Below, piece after piece: positions 15,143 through 22,379 of a DNA stretch of 31,264 nt (positions are counted from its first letter, which is position 1; every line of letters starts with the position of its first letter). Source of the DNA: CAZMGD01 sp964565705 (GTDB lineage Bacteria; Actinomycetota; Acidimicrobiia; Acidimicrobiales; Ilumatobacteraceae); assembly GCA_964565705.1 (NCBI GenBank), contig CAZMGD010000043.1, positions 1 to 31,264 on the forward strand, in the 5' to 3' direction. The notes below the pieces were generated by a model, which was not told the DNA's origin, made no database searches, and worked only from the letters and a program-made list of their open reading frames with translations. The position numbers were made by a program, and so were the translations under genes.

Positions 15143-16009
15143 ATGGCCGATCGCATCGCACCGCCCGTGCTGTCGTTGGACGGGCGCTCGGCGCTCGTCA
15201 CCGGTGGTGGCACCGGCATCGGCAAGGCGTGCGCCGCCGAGCTGGCCCGAGCGGGCGCCGCCGTCACGATCTGCGGCCCGGAGCTCGACGTGCTCGACGG
15301 CGCGGCGGCGGAGATGGCCGGCGCCGGCCTCGGCGACGTGCGCACGGTCGTCGCCGACGTGACCGACGACGAGCAGGTCCGGGCGGCGGTCGAAGCGGCA
15401 TCGATCGACGGCCACCTCGACATCGCGCTCGCCAACGCCGGGATCGCGATGCCCGGTGCGATCCTCCACGCCACCGACGACCACTGGGCGTCGATCATCG
15501 GCGTCAACATCCTCGGCGTCGCCCACACGATCAAGCAGGCGGCCCGGGCGATGCAGGCCACGGGCGGCTCGATCGTCGCCATCTCCTCGATCGCCGCGAT
15601 CCGCCCGGCGGCGTTCATGGGCCTCTATTCGGTCACCAAGGCAGGCCTCGACGAGCTCGTGCGGGTGTCGGCATCCGAGCTCGGCCGCTTCGGCATCCGG
15701 GTCAACGCGATCCGCCCCGGGTGGGTGGCGACGGAGACCGTCGCGTCGACGACGACGCCGGAGAACATGGCGATCATCGCCGAGGGCACACCCCTGGCCC
15801 ACCTCAGCCAGCTCGGCGGCCTCGGCCTCCCGGAGGACATCGGTCGCGCGGTCGTCTACTTCGCGTCCGACTACTCGGCCTGGGTGACGGGTCAGACGTT
15901 GTCGGTGTGCGGCGGCTCGTCGCTGCCCCGGCCCTCGGGCGACTTCGGCTACATCGCCAGGATGATGTTCCCCGACGAGATGGCGCGCGACTACCCGGAC
16001 GCCGACTGA
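15143..16009 (+). CDS. SDR-family oxidoreductase
   Basis: A 288-residue classical short-chain dehydrogenase. The cofactor loop is TGGGTGIGKA (about 20-29), the structural NAG is in ALANAGIAMPG, the catalytic Ser is in AISSIAAI and the catalytic Tyr/Lys are in YSVTK, followed by GIRVNAIRPGWVATET. Such enzymes oxidise or reduce hydroxyl/keto groups with NAD(P). In this operon a 3-hydroxyacyl-CoA dehydrogenase or 4-keto reductase role would fit, but this is inference. The ATG lies one base after the kinase stop with GAGGAGACA upstream as ribosome site. Its TGA overlaps the TetR ATG by one base. Confidence 0.92.
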   Translation: MADRIAPPVLSLDGRSALVTGGGTGIGKACAAELARAGAAVTICGPELDVLDGAAAEMAGAGLGDVRTVVADVTDDEQVRAAVEAASIDGHLDIALANAGIAMPGAILHATDDHWASIIGVNILGVAHTIKQAARAMQATGGSIVAISSIAAIRPAAFMGLYSVTKAGLDELVRVSASELGRFGIRVNAIRPGWVATETVASTTTPENMAIIAEGTPLAHLSQLGGLGLPEDIGRAVVYFASDYSAWVTGQTLSVCGGSSLPRPSGDFGYIARMMFPDEMARDYPDAD

Positions 16010-16644
16010 TGGCGAAGCCGGCGGACTTCGCGCTCGACGCCGATGAAATCGTCGCCGCCGCCGTCGACATCTTCGAGGAGCAGGGCCTCGACGCGGTGAG
16101 CATGCGCAGCGTGTCAGCCCGGCTCGGTGTGTCGCCGGTGCCGCTCTACAGCCGAGTGGGCAACAAGGAGGCGCTGATCGCGGCGATCGCCGACCACCTC
16201 CTCAGCGACCTTGCGCCACCGGTGGACGACGGCGAGGCGTGGTCGGCGTACGCGTGGCGCTGGGCCCAGCGCCTGCGCGACCGGTTGCGCCGGGCCCGTG
16301 ACAGCCGGTTGATCCTGACGACGGATCGAACGGCGTTCCTGGACGCGTCTCGCCCCCTGGTAGCAGCCATGCGCGGCGCCGGCTTCGCCGCAGACGCAGC
16401 GGTACAGGGCTGCCGGCTCATCATGTGGGCCACCGTCGGGTTCGTCGCGATGGAGTCCGCCACCCAGCCGCCGCCGGCGCGCTCCGGCCGCCGGTACCGG
16501 TCGGGCGGCGACCCGGCCGGCGTCACGCGAGCCGAGTCCGACGAGCTGTTCGCGCTCCAGATGCGCTACGTCATCGAGGGCGTCGCCCGCGACGCCGACA
16601 CCGGGGCGCCGTCCACGACCACGAAGCGAGGAAGCAAGCGATGA
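16009..16644 (+). CDS. TetR/AcrR-family transcriptional regulator
   Basis: A 211-residue one-domain-plus-ligand-pocket repressor. The N-terminal DNA-binding helix-turn-helix is about residues 12-58 (IFEEQGLDAVSMRSVSARL, GVSPVPLYSRVGNKEAL). The remaining ~150 residues are the alpha-helical ligand-binding and dimer domain, with an Arg/Lys-rich end. Embedded in the operon between two SDR genes, with one-base and four-base overlaps, it probably autoregulates the operon through a ligand that is a pathway substrate or acyl-CoA. The direct/inverted repeat at 11076-11093 is a candidate binding site. The ligand is unknown. Confidence 0.92.
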   Translation: MAKPADFALDADEIVAAAVDIFEEQGLDAVSMRSVSARLGVSPVPLYSRVGNKEALIAAIADHLLSDLAPPVDDGEAWSAYAWRWAQRLRDRLRRARDSRLILTTDRTAFLDASRPLVAAMRGAGFAADAAVQGCRLIMWATVGFVAMESATQPPPARSGRRYRSGGDPAGVTRAESDELFALQMRYVIEGVARDADTGAPSTTTKRGSKR

Positions 16645-17372
16645 CCATCCCCACACTGCGCGCCGACGGCAAGGTCGTCGTCGTCACCGGCGCGACGAAG
16701 GGCCTCGGCCGGGCGATGGCGCTCGGGTTCGCCGAGGCCGGCGCCGACGTCGTGGTGTCCAGCCGCCGCCTCGACGCCTGTGAGGAGGTGGCCGAGCTGA
16801 TCCGCGGGCTCGGCCGGCGGGCGCTCCCCGTCGCCTGCCACGTCGGCGACTGGGACCAGTGCCAGCAGCTGGTCGACGCGGTCGTCGAGGAGTTCGGCCG
16901 CATCGACGTGCTCGTCAACAACGCCGGCATCGCCCCGGTGCCCCCGTCGCTGAAGGCCGTCACCCCCGAGCTGTTCGACAAGACGATGGACGTCAACCTC
17001 AAGGGGCCGCTACGGCTGACCGCGCTCGCCGCCGAGCACATGCCCGCCGGTGGGTCGGTGATCAACATCAGCTCGAAGGCGTCGCTGTTCCCGAGCCCGT
17101 TCACGGTCGTCTACGCCGCGGCGAAGGCCGGTCAGAACGCGCTCACCAAGGCAGCCGCCGAGGAGTTCGGTCCGCGGGGCATCCGCGTCAACGGGATCGT
17201 CTGCGGCACGTTCCAGACCGTCAGCCTCGACAAGTCGATGCCGACCGAGGAGTCCAAGGCAGCGATGGCATCGCGGATCAGCCTCGGTCGCATCGCCGAC
17301 GCCTCGGAGATCGTCGGCACCGCGCTGTACCTGGCCAGCGACGCGAGCAGCTACCTGAACGGCGAGCTGATC
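16641..17372 (+). CDS. SDR-family oxidoreductase, 3' end lost in the assembly gap
   Basis: The first 244 codons of a second classical short-chain dehydrogenase. The cofactor loop is TGATKGLGRAM (about 17-27), the NNAGIAP motif is present, the catalytic Ser is in NISSKAS and Tyr/Lys are in YAAAK, followed by GIRVNGIVCGTFQT. It resembles SDRs of the gluconate 5-dehydrogenase/3-oxoacyl-ACP reductase type, usually about 250-260 residues, so only some 10-15 residues are hidden by the Ns. The ATG overlaps the TetR stop (ATGA), making it the seventh gene of the operon. Whether more operon genes follow cannot be known because the contig ends here. Confidence 0.9.
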
Positions 17373-17472
17373 NNNNNNNNNNNNNNNNNNNNNNNNNNNN
17401 NNNNNNNNNNNNNNNNNNNNNNNNNNNNNNNNNNNNNNNNNNNNNNNNNNNNNNNNNNNNNNNNNNNNNNNN
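17373..17472. other. Assembly gap of exactly 100 Ns
   Basis: One hundred consecutive Ns. This round number is the usual placeholder for a scaffold gap of unknown length, so the true distance, and the order or orientation of the two flanking contigs, is not established by this sequence. It cuts off the end of the second SDR gene. Confidence 0.98.
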
Positions 17473-17477
17473 GCGGC

Positions 17478-17864
17478 TCAGTGATGCCGTGCGGTCTCGT
17501 GCAACTGCGTGCGGAGGGTGCCGGGGAGGTGGGACCACGACAGGTCGTCGGTGATCGGGTGCGCGGGAGCCTGGACGGGTTGGGCCCGGACGTCCTCGAC
17601 GAGGACGTGGCCGAACTCGTCGCCTGCGGCGAGGCGGTCGAAGACCTCGCGCTCTTGGGCCACGTCGGCGCACCGCACGTCGAATCGGCGAGCGACGTCG
17701 CCGCGGGGCGCGAGCTCGTCGACCTCGGCGCCGATCGACTCGATCAGCTCGCGCATGGCCTCGCCGTCGGCGAGGGGCGACACGACGCCGAGCACGGTGA
17801 CGCGCAGCGTCGTGCCCGGGCCGGGTGGTTCGGTGGTCGGTCTGTGGATCTCGGTGAGAGACAT
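17478..17864 (-). CDS. Hypothetical protein, 128 residues
   Basis: I do not recognise this protein. It starts at an ATG (complement of 17862-17864) with a clear GAGGAG site upstream and reads MSLTEIHRPTTEPPG. A compact domain follows: TLRVTVLGVVSPLADGEAMR, then ELIESIGAEVDELAPRGDVA, then RRFDVRCADVAQEREVFDRL. The strand-helix-strand pattern is reminiscent of a small ferredoxin-like or ACT-type fold, but this is a guess. The C-terminus ends LRTQLHETARHH. It has no signal peptide or membrane segment, so it is probably cytosolic. It lies downstream of the transporter and small membrane gene on the same strand, separated by a GC-rich hairpin. Its stop is five bases from the contig end. Confidence 0.65.
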   Translation of the reverse strand: MSLTEIHRPTTEPPGPGTTLRVTVLGVVSPLADGEAMRELIESIGAEVDELAPRGDVARRFDVRCADVAQEREVFDRLAAGDEFGHVLVEDVRAQPVQAPAHPITDDLSWSHLPGTLRTQLHETARHH

Positions 17865-17888
17865 GGCGGCTCCTCGTTGAGCTGCCGA

Positions 17889-17918
17889 CCGGCGGGTGGA
17901 GGCCACTCCCTCCGCCGG
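17889..17918 (-). terminator. GC-rich stem-loop, possible terminator
   Basis: The arms CCGGCGG (17889-17895) and CCGCCGG (17912-17918) pair. Inside them, after a two-base mismatch, GGAG pairs with CTCC around a four-base loop. It lies in the 82-base gap between the 54-residue membrane gene and the 128-residue hypothetical gene, both on the minus strand. No U-tract follows, which is common in high-GC actinobacteria, so termination is plausible but unproven. Confidence 0.45.
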
Positions 17919-17946
17919 CTGGCGGTGGGTGGACGTGGCGGGTGCT

Positions 17947-18111
17947 TCAGCGTTGAGTCGCTGCCCGCTGCGTCCACGCACGGCCGATCCGTACGAGTGA
18001 TGCTGCGGGCACGCGCTTCATCACGAGTGCGTTGGCTGCAAGTGCAGCGGCGGCGATCATCGTGGCGTGGAGCACGCCGTACAGCATGGCAGACCAGTGG
18101 CGCTCCGACAC
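17947..18111 (-). CDS. Small single-helix membrane protein, 54 residues
   Basis: A short protein starting at GTG (complement of 18109-18111): SERHWSAMLYGVLHATMIAA followed by AAALAANALVMKRVP, ending IGRAWTQRAATQR. It has one hydrophobic membrane segment (about 9-31) and a basic C-terminal tail. The start lies 13 bases after the transporter stop on the same strand, so it is probably co-transcribed with it. The ribosome site is weak (GTGGAAA), and a longer upstream reading through the transporter's end is unlikely. Function is unknown; small accessory subunits of transporters have this appearance, but nothing here proves it. Confidence 0.5.
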   Translation of the reverse strand: MSERHWSAMLYGVLHATMIAAAALAANALVMKRVPAASLVRIGRAWTQRAATQR

Positions 18112-18124
18112 AGCATTTCCACGT

Positions 18125-19954
18125 TCACAGCCCGGGGATCCGCTCGACCAGCCAGCCGATCGGCGCCCGGTCGACGGCGAAGCCCAGCACGGCGGCCACC
18201 CAGCCCGGGATCGCGTCGCGGTCGTTGGCGTCGTCGATCGCCCGGTGGGCACCCACCTTCAAGGCGTCCTCCGCGGTTTCGCGGTCCCACTCGACGTCGT
18301 GGTAGCCGCTGCTCTCGTCGAGCGAGAGGACCAGGCGCTCGCGCGTGGTGCCGAGCTCGCAGGCCGCGCCGTTGAGGGCCGACAGTGCGATCCGCTGGAC
18401 GGCGGCATCGATCCCGCCACCCGGGAATGGATCGGGGGGAGCAGTGCACGGATCCTGGGCCACGAAGGTGCCCGTGTCGCGTGCGCCGTCTGCGAACTCC
18501 ACGACGATCAGGCCGACCGCGACGATCCCCAGCGCGCCGACGCCGGCCGCCGACCACCGACTCGCGGTTGCCGTCCGCGTCCGCCGCCCGTGCGGTGACC
18601 GGGCGACGACGGCGAGCGTGGCGAGCGCCGACAGCGCGGCGAGGACCGCAGCGATCACGAACGCCGGGCGGAACGCCCGGGTGACCGCGTCGGTCACCGT
18701 CTCCATGAGGGCATCGCGTGCGCGAGCCATCGAGTTGTCGCCCTCGGCACCGCGCTCGTCGAACTCGGCAGCGAGGTCGGGTACCTGACCTCGCGGCGCC
18801 TCTTCGATCGCGTTGCGCAGCGCCCAGGTGACGGGCAGCTTGTCGCGAAGGTCGAGGTCGGTGGTCAGCATCGCCTGCGTCGCCCCGAGGGTCGCCCGTT
18901 CGATGCCGGCGTCGAGGCTGGACGACAGCACCGGCGCGATCAGCGCCAGCCCGAGCACGAGCCCGGCGTGGCGGGCACCGACCGAGACCGCGCTGGCCCG
19001 GATCGCAGGACCGTCCGCTGGCACGGCAGCGCCGTCGAGCACCTCGTGGACGAGGTCGAACCCGGCGCCGCACACGGCGAACGCGACCGCAGCCATCACG
19101 GGCTCGGCGCCGGGCAGGAAGGCGAGACCGAGCAACCCGGCGGCGAGCAGCAGCGCGCCGCCGACGGCGACGACCGGGCCCGGGGCCATCTGCAGGCGGC
19201 GTCCGACCAGCATCCCGAGCGGCAGCGCGCTGACGAGCACCGCCGACTCGATCGGGCTGTAGCGCCACACCTCGATGGCCAGCAACACGCCGAGGAACAG
19301 CGCGGCCACCAGGGCCGCGAAGACGAGCGCGAACCCGACGTTGGCGATGGCCACGTCGCGCCAACCGGTGCCGGGCCGGCCGTGCACGTGCCCCTCGTGG
19401 CGTAGCCCCCGAGCGGACGGCTCGAACGCGACGACGAGCGCGGCGGCCACGATCGGTGCCTGGACGAAGAAGATCGCGCGCCAGTCGAACAGCTCCGTCA
19501 ACACGCCGCCCAGCGCCGGTCCGACGGCGGCGCCGACCGCGCCGGCGAGCGCCCACCAGCGGCGGGCCCGTCCCTCTCCAGAGACGATCGCCGTCAGCAC
19601 GGGGAGCGAGCCGGCGAGCAGCAGGGTTGCGCCGATGCCCTGCACGGCGCGGGCCGTCAGGAGCACCTGCAGGCTGTTGGAGGCTCCGGCCACGAGCGAC
19701 GCCGTGGCGAAGACGGCGACGCCGGCGAGCACGAGCGCGAGCGGCCGGATGCGCCGGTGCAGCAGCGCGACGGGCACCGAGGTGATCGCAACGGCGAGCG
19801 CGTAGGTGGTCAGTACCCAGGAGACACCCACGATGGAGGTGTCGAACTCGCCGTACAGATCGGGCAGGGCGAGGGCGACGACCGAGGCGTCGGCGAAGGC
19901 CAACCCGATCGCCCCGATGAGCAACCCCGCCGCGACCCGCTGCCTCGCCCGCAC
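18125..19954 (-). CDS. MFS transporter, DHA2-like, with C-terminal soluble domain
   Basis: A 609-residue major facilitator. The N-terminal membrane half includes FADASVVALALPDLYGEFDT and the DHA-type motif C-like GAVGAAVGPALGGVLTELFDW at about 136-156, typical of proton-driven drug or metabolite exporters with 12-14 helices. After a final helix (about 465-485) there is a tail of about 110 residues (500-609): DPCTAPPDPFPGGGIDAAVQ, then RIALSALNGAACELGTTRER. It contains two Cys and an amphipathic end, and is absent from standard family members. The GTG start at 19954 lies 17 bases after tRNA-Gln and inside the loop of a strong hairpin, with no clear ribosome site; a weak or regulated start is possible. 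Substrate unknown. Confidence 0.88.
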   Translation of the reverse strand: MRARQRVAAGLLIGAIGLAFADASVVALALPDLYGEFDTSIVGVSWVLTTYALAVAITSVPVALLHRRIRPLALVLAGVAVFATASLVAGASNSLQVLLTARAVQGIGATLLLAGSLPVLTAIVSGEGRARRWWALAGAVGAAVGPALGGVLTELFDWRAIFFVQAPIVAAALVVAFEPSARGLRHEGHVHGRPGTGWRDVAIANVGFALVFAALVAALFLGVLLAIEVWRYSPIESAVLVSALPLGMLVGRRLQMAPGPVVAVGGALLLAAGLLGLAFLPGAEPVMAAVAFAVCGAGFDLVHEVLDGAAVPADGPAIRASAVSVGARHAGLVLGLALIAPVLSSSLDAGIERATLGATQAMLTTDLDLRDKLPVTWALRNAIEEAPRGQVPDLAAEFDERGAEGDNSMARARDALMETVTDAVTRAFRPAFVIAAVLAALSALATLAVVARSPHGRRTRTATASRWSAAGVGALGIVAVGLIVVEFADGARDTGTFVAQDPCTAPPDPFPGGGIDAAVQRIALSALNGAACELGTTRERLVLSLDESSGYHDVEWDRETAEDALKVGAHRAIDDANDRDAIPGWVAAVLGFAVDRAPIGWLVERIPGL

Positions 19955-19964
19955 GGCGGGGAGG
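19943..19964 (-). terminator. Strong GC hairpin after tRNA-Gln, enclosing the transporter start codon
   Basis: On the minus strand, CCTC-CCCGC pairs with GCGGG-C-GAGG, giving a nine-pair stem with one bulged base and the loop CGT. It begins seven bases after the tRNA 3' end, so it may stop tRNA transcription or define 3' processing. The transporter's GTG start lies at the loop and first stem base, so the same structure could block its translation. Confidence 0.5.
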
Positions 19965-19970
19965 GTACCG

Positions 19971-20041
19971 CTCCGGGGAGAGGGCTCGAACCCCTATTCA
20001 CTGAACCAAAATCAGTTGTCCTACCATTGAACGACCCCGGA
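19971..20041 (-). tRNA. tRNA-Gln (anticodon TTG)
   Basis: The minus strand folds as a standard cloverleaf. The acceptor arms are TCCGGGG and CCCCGGA with discriminator G, as expected for tRNA-Gln. The anticodon arm is ACTGA-TTTTGGT-TCAGT, giving anticodon TTG, which decodes CAA and CAG. The T arm is AGGGG-TTCGAGC-CCTCT with one G-U pair. The 3' CCA is not encoded; the next bases are CGG. It lies between the transporter and the bS22 gene. Confidence 0.96.
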
Positions 20042-20084
20042 CTGTGGTCCCTCACGGTAGCGGGGCGATAGCGTGTCCGACCTT

Positions 20085-20177
20085 ATGGGTTCGCTGATCA
20101 AGAAGCGCCGCAAGCGCATGCGGAAGAAGAAGCACAAGAAGATGTTGCGGCGTACTCGCCACCAACGTCGCAAGTAG
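20085..20177 (+). CDS. Small ribosomal protein bS22-like (AURKAIP1/COX24 domain)
   Basis: A 30-residue, extremely basic protein: MGSLIKKRRKRMRKKKHKK followed by MLRRTRHQRRK, then TAG. It matches the actinobacterial bS22 described in mycobacterial ribosomes, which begins MGSVIKKRRKRM and is of similar length. The homologue binds the small subunit near the decoding region. It carries the AURKAIP1/COX24 domain also found in mitochondrial ribosomes. The gene is easily missed because of its size. It is divergent from tRNA-Gln, 43 bases away, and convergent with ispE. There is no obvious ribosome site before the ATG, suggesting a leaderless or weak-leader mRNA. Confidence 0.93.
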   Translation: MGSLIKKRRKRMRKKKHKKMLRRTRHQRRK

Positions 20178-20210
20178 TTCCGCGTCGCGCTCGGCCCGCT
20201 GCCCGAGTCA

Positions 20211-20939
20211 TCACCCGGTCGTCGTGGTGACGATCTGGGCGGGGGCCAGCGCCTCGTCGAGGCCCGCCTGGTGGCCCTCCACGAACCAGGTCGCCCCACT
20301 CCCCGCCAGCTGAGCCGTGCGCCCCGTCGCCTCGGTGACCCGGTCGCGCCACCGCGCCAGCTCGGGCACGGCGTGGATCGCCGCCGCCGTCAGGTCGTTC
20401 TCGGTCAGCTCATCGCGAGGTCCCCCCAACTCGTCCCAGGCCCGGTACACGTCCGGGGTCGAGACGTGCACAGGCGGGATCACGAGGGTCAGGTCGCGGT
20501 GCTCCGGCGCCAGCGGCTCGACGACCTCGCCGATGCCTCGGACGCGCGCTCGACCGCCGGCGACGCAGAACGGCACGTCCGCGCCCAGCCCGGCGGCCAC
20601 GATCGGGTCGCTCACCCCAGCCCAGCGCAGGACCGCCGCCGCGTCGGCCGATCCGCCGCCGAGCCCACCGCCGTGCGGGATCCGCTTCGAGAGGTGCACC
20701 TGCGCTGTGCGCCCGACGGCACGCAGGGCCTTCATCACCAGGTTGCGCTCATCGGTCGGCACGCCCGCGGCGAATGGCCCGGCGACCGTGAGGCTGGACG
20801 CGGTCGCCGCGCTGATCGACAGCTCGTCGGCGAGTGCGAGCGTCACCATCTCGGCGTCGAGCAGGTGGTAGCCGTCGTCGCGCACGCCCGTGATCCGCAG
20901 CGAGAGCGTCAGCTTGGCCCGTGCGATCCCTGTCGTCAT
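20211..20939 (-). CDS. ispE: 4-diphosphocytidyl-2-C-methyl-D-erythritol kinase
   Basis: IspE phosphorylates CDP-ME in the MEP pathway to isoprenoid precursors. The GHMP-kinase features are ARAKLTLSLRITGVRDDGYH at the N-terminus, the ATP-binding PHGGGLGGGSADAAAVLRWA (about 89-108) and the C-terminal QLAGSGATWFVEG. At 242 residues it is shorter than typical (about 280-310), mainly through tighter loops and a short C-terminus; the catalytic motifs remain. The ATG overlaps the rsmA stop (ATGA), so translation is coupled, as in the conserved metG-tatD-(rpf)-rsmA-ispE actinobacterial order. It is the last gene of that block and is convergent with bS22. Confidence 0.95.
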   Translation of the reverse strand: MTTGIARAKLTLSLRITGVRDDGYHLLDAEMVTLALADELSISAATASSLTVAGPFAAGVPTDERNLVMKALRAVGRTAQVHLSKRIPHGGGLGGGSADAAAVLRWAGVSDPIVAAGLGADVPFCVAGGRARVRGIGEVVEPLAPEHRDLTLVIPPVHVSTPDVYRAWDELGGPRDELTENDLTAAAIHAVPELARWRDRVTEATGRTAQLAGSGATWFVEGHQAGLDEALAPAQIVTTTTG

Positions 20940-21754
20940 CGCGGACACTGGACGGCGAGGCGTCCCCACGCATCGATGTCGAGCTCCTCGGCGCGGGCGG
21001 TCGGAGCGATGCCGGCTGCGGCGAGCATGTCGTCGTCGGCCAGACCGGCGAGGGTGTTGTGGAGCGTCTTGCGTCGATGGGCGAAACCGGCACGGATCAA
21101 TGCGAACAACCGGTCGCGGTCGCAGTCGACGGCGGGGGAGGGGCGACGGGTGATGTCCACCAGCGATGACATGACGTTCGGCTTGGGCAGGAACACCGTC
21201 GGGGGAACGTCGCCCACCAGCCGCGCCGTCGCCCAGTACGCGACCTTGACGCTGAGCGCGCCGTAGGCCTTGGAACGGGGGCGGGCGACGAAGCGCTCGG
21301 CCACCTCCCGCTGCACCATCACGAAGAACCGCCGTATCTCGGGTACACCGTCGAGCAGGTCGGCGACCATCGGGGTGGCGATGTTGTACGGCAGGTTGGC
21401 CACCAGCACCCAGTCCGCCGCTCCCGCCAGCAGCGCGTGCCAGTCCAGTGACATCGCGTCGCCTTCGACCACTCGCACGTTCTCGCGCGATGCAACGACC
21501 TCGCTGACCGCGGCGGCGAGCCCGCTGTCGTACTCGACGGCGACCACCTGGGCTCCCGTGTCGGCCAGGCCAAGCGTGAGCGATCCGAGCCCGGCGCCGA
21601 CCTCGACGACGTGGTCGCGCTCCGACACGCCGGCGAGGCGGACGATCCGGCGCACGGTGTTGGGATCGACGACGAAGTTCTGGCCGAGCGCTCGCCGCGG
21701 CGCCAGGCCGTGTGCGTCGAGCAGCGCGGCGGCGTCCTTGCGGGAGTGGGTCAA
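20936..21754 (-). CDS. rsmA: 16S rRNA (adenine1518-N6/1519-N6)-dimethyltransferase
   Basis: RsmA (KsgA) dimethylates two adjacent adenines in helix 45 of 16S rRNA late in 30S assembly. The 272-residue protein shows ALGQNFVVDPNTVRRIV, the SAM-binding VVEVGAGLGSLTLGLADTGA (about 49-68), the catalytic NLPYNIATP (about 120-128) and FLPKPNVMSSLV. The start appears to be TTG (complement of 21752-21754), because the conserved N-terminus begins just before LLDAHGLAPRRALGQNF and no ATG or GTG is available. It begins nine bases after the stop of the preceding gene. The stop overlaps ispE. Confidence 0.96.
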   Translation of the reverse strand: MTHSRKDAAALLDAHGLAPRRALGQNFVVDPNTVRRIVRLAGVSERDHVVEVGAGLGSLTLGLADTGAQVVAVEYDSGLAAAVSEVVASRENVRVVEGDAMSLDWHALLAGAADWVLVANLPYNIATPMVADLLDGVPEIRRFFVMVQREVAERFVARPRSKAYGALSVKVAYWATARLVGDVPPTVFLPKPNVMSSLVDITRRPSPAVDCDRDRLFALIRAGFAHRRKTLHNTLAGLADDDMLAAAGIAPTARAEELDIDAWGRLAVQCPR

Positions 21755-21763
21755 CGCGGCCGG

Positions 21764-22339
21764 CTACCAGGAGATCTCGACCGCGACCGGCGCGTCGCGT
21801 GTCTCGGCCATGGCGAGGAACGTGTCGGTGTTCACCACCACCACGATGTCTGGTTCGGCGAGCGCGGTGTAGCGCACGACGTTCAGGCACTCGATGCTGC
21901 GGCCCGTGTTGAGCGACCGCACCGTGATCGTCGTGTTCATCGGAGCCGCCGGTGCCATGCACGGGTTGCCGAGTCCGTACCCCGAGTAGCGCTTGTAGGT
22001 GGCCGTGCCGGTGCGCCGGCGGTCGACGGGGATCGTCGTGGTCGTGACGACGTCGCTCGCTGCTGGTTGCGTCACGAGCACGACGTTCGGTCCGGACGTG
22101 GCCGGGGATTCGGTGGACACGACGGTCGTGCTCGTCACCGCATCACCGGGCCCGGCGATCGCGATCCCACCGTTCGGTCCGGCCACCGCCACCCCGGCAG
22201 TTCCGGGCGTGCTCGGGTCGCGCTGCATCAACCACAGCGCCGGCAGTGCGGCAACCGTGATCAGTGTCGCGACGGTCAACCGTCGGCGGTCGGCGGGGAT
22301 GAGGCTCAGCTCCTGCTCCGTGTCGTGGCCAGTGCACAC
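21764..22339 (-). CDS. Small anchored/secreted protein with possible RlpA/3D-like barrel domain, in the rpfB/yabE position
   Basis: About 191 residues. One hydrophobic segment near the N-terminus (LTVATLITVAALPALWLM) acts as signal anchor, followed by a Thr/Val-rich linker (DAVTSTTVVSTESPATSGPN). The C-terminal ~75 residues, with SGYGLGNPCMAPAAPMNTTI, TVRSLNTGRSIECLNVV and VVVVNTDTFLAMAE, resemble a double-psi beta-barrel of RlpA or 3D-domain type, in particular the NxxTGRS-x-C-V pattern. In many Gram-positives the gene between tatD and rsmA is rpfB or yabE, cell-wall lytic proteins ending in a 3D barrel, so a cell-wall role is a fair inference. The start is uncertain: GTG 22339 is proposed, and a longer frame would overlap tatD. 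Confidence 0.65.
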   Translation of the reverse strand: MCTGHDTEQELSLIPADRRRLTVATLITVAALPALWLMQRDPSTPGTAGVAVAGPNGGIAIAGPGDAVTSTTVVSTESPATSGPNVVLVTQPAASDVVTTTTIPVDRRRTGTATYKRYSGYGLGNPCMAPAAPMNTTITVRSLNTGRSIECLNVVRYTALAEPDIVVVVNTDTFLAMAETRDAPVAVEISW

Positions 22340-22379
22340 CGGGTTCGGGCGTCGTTGCCCGCCCCCGGGGGGCACAACC

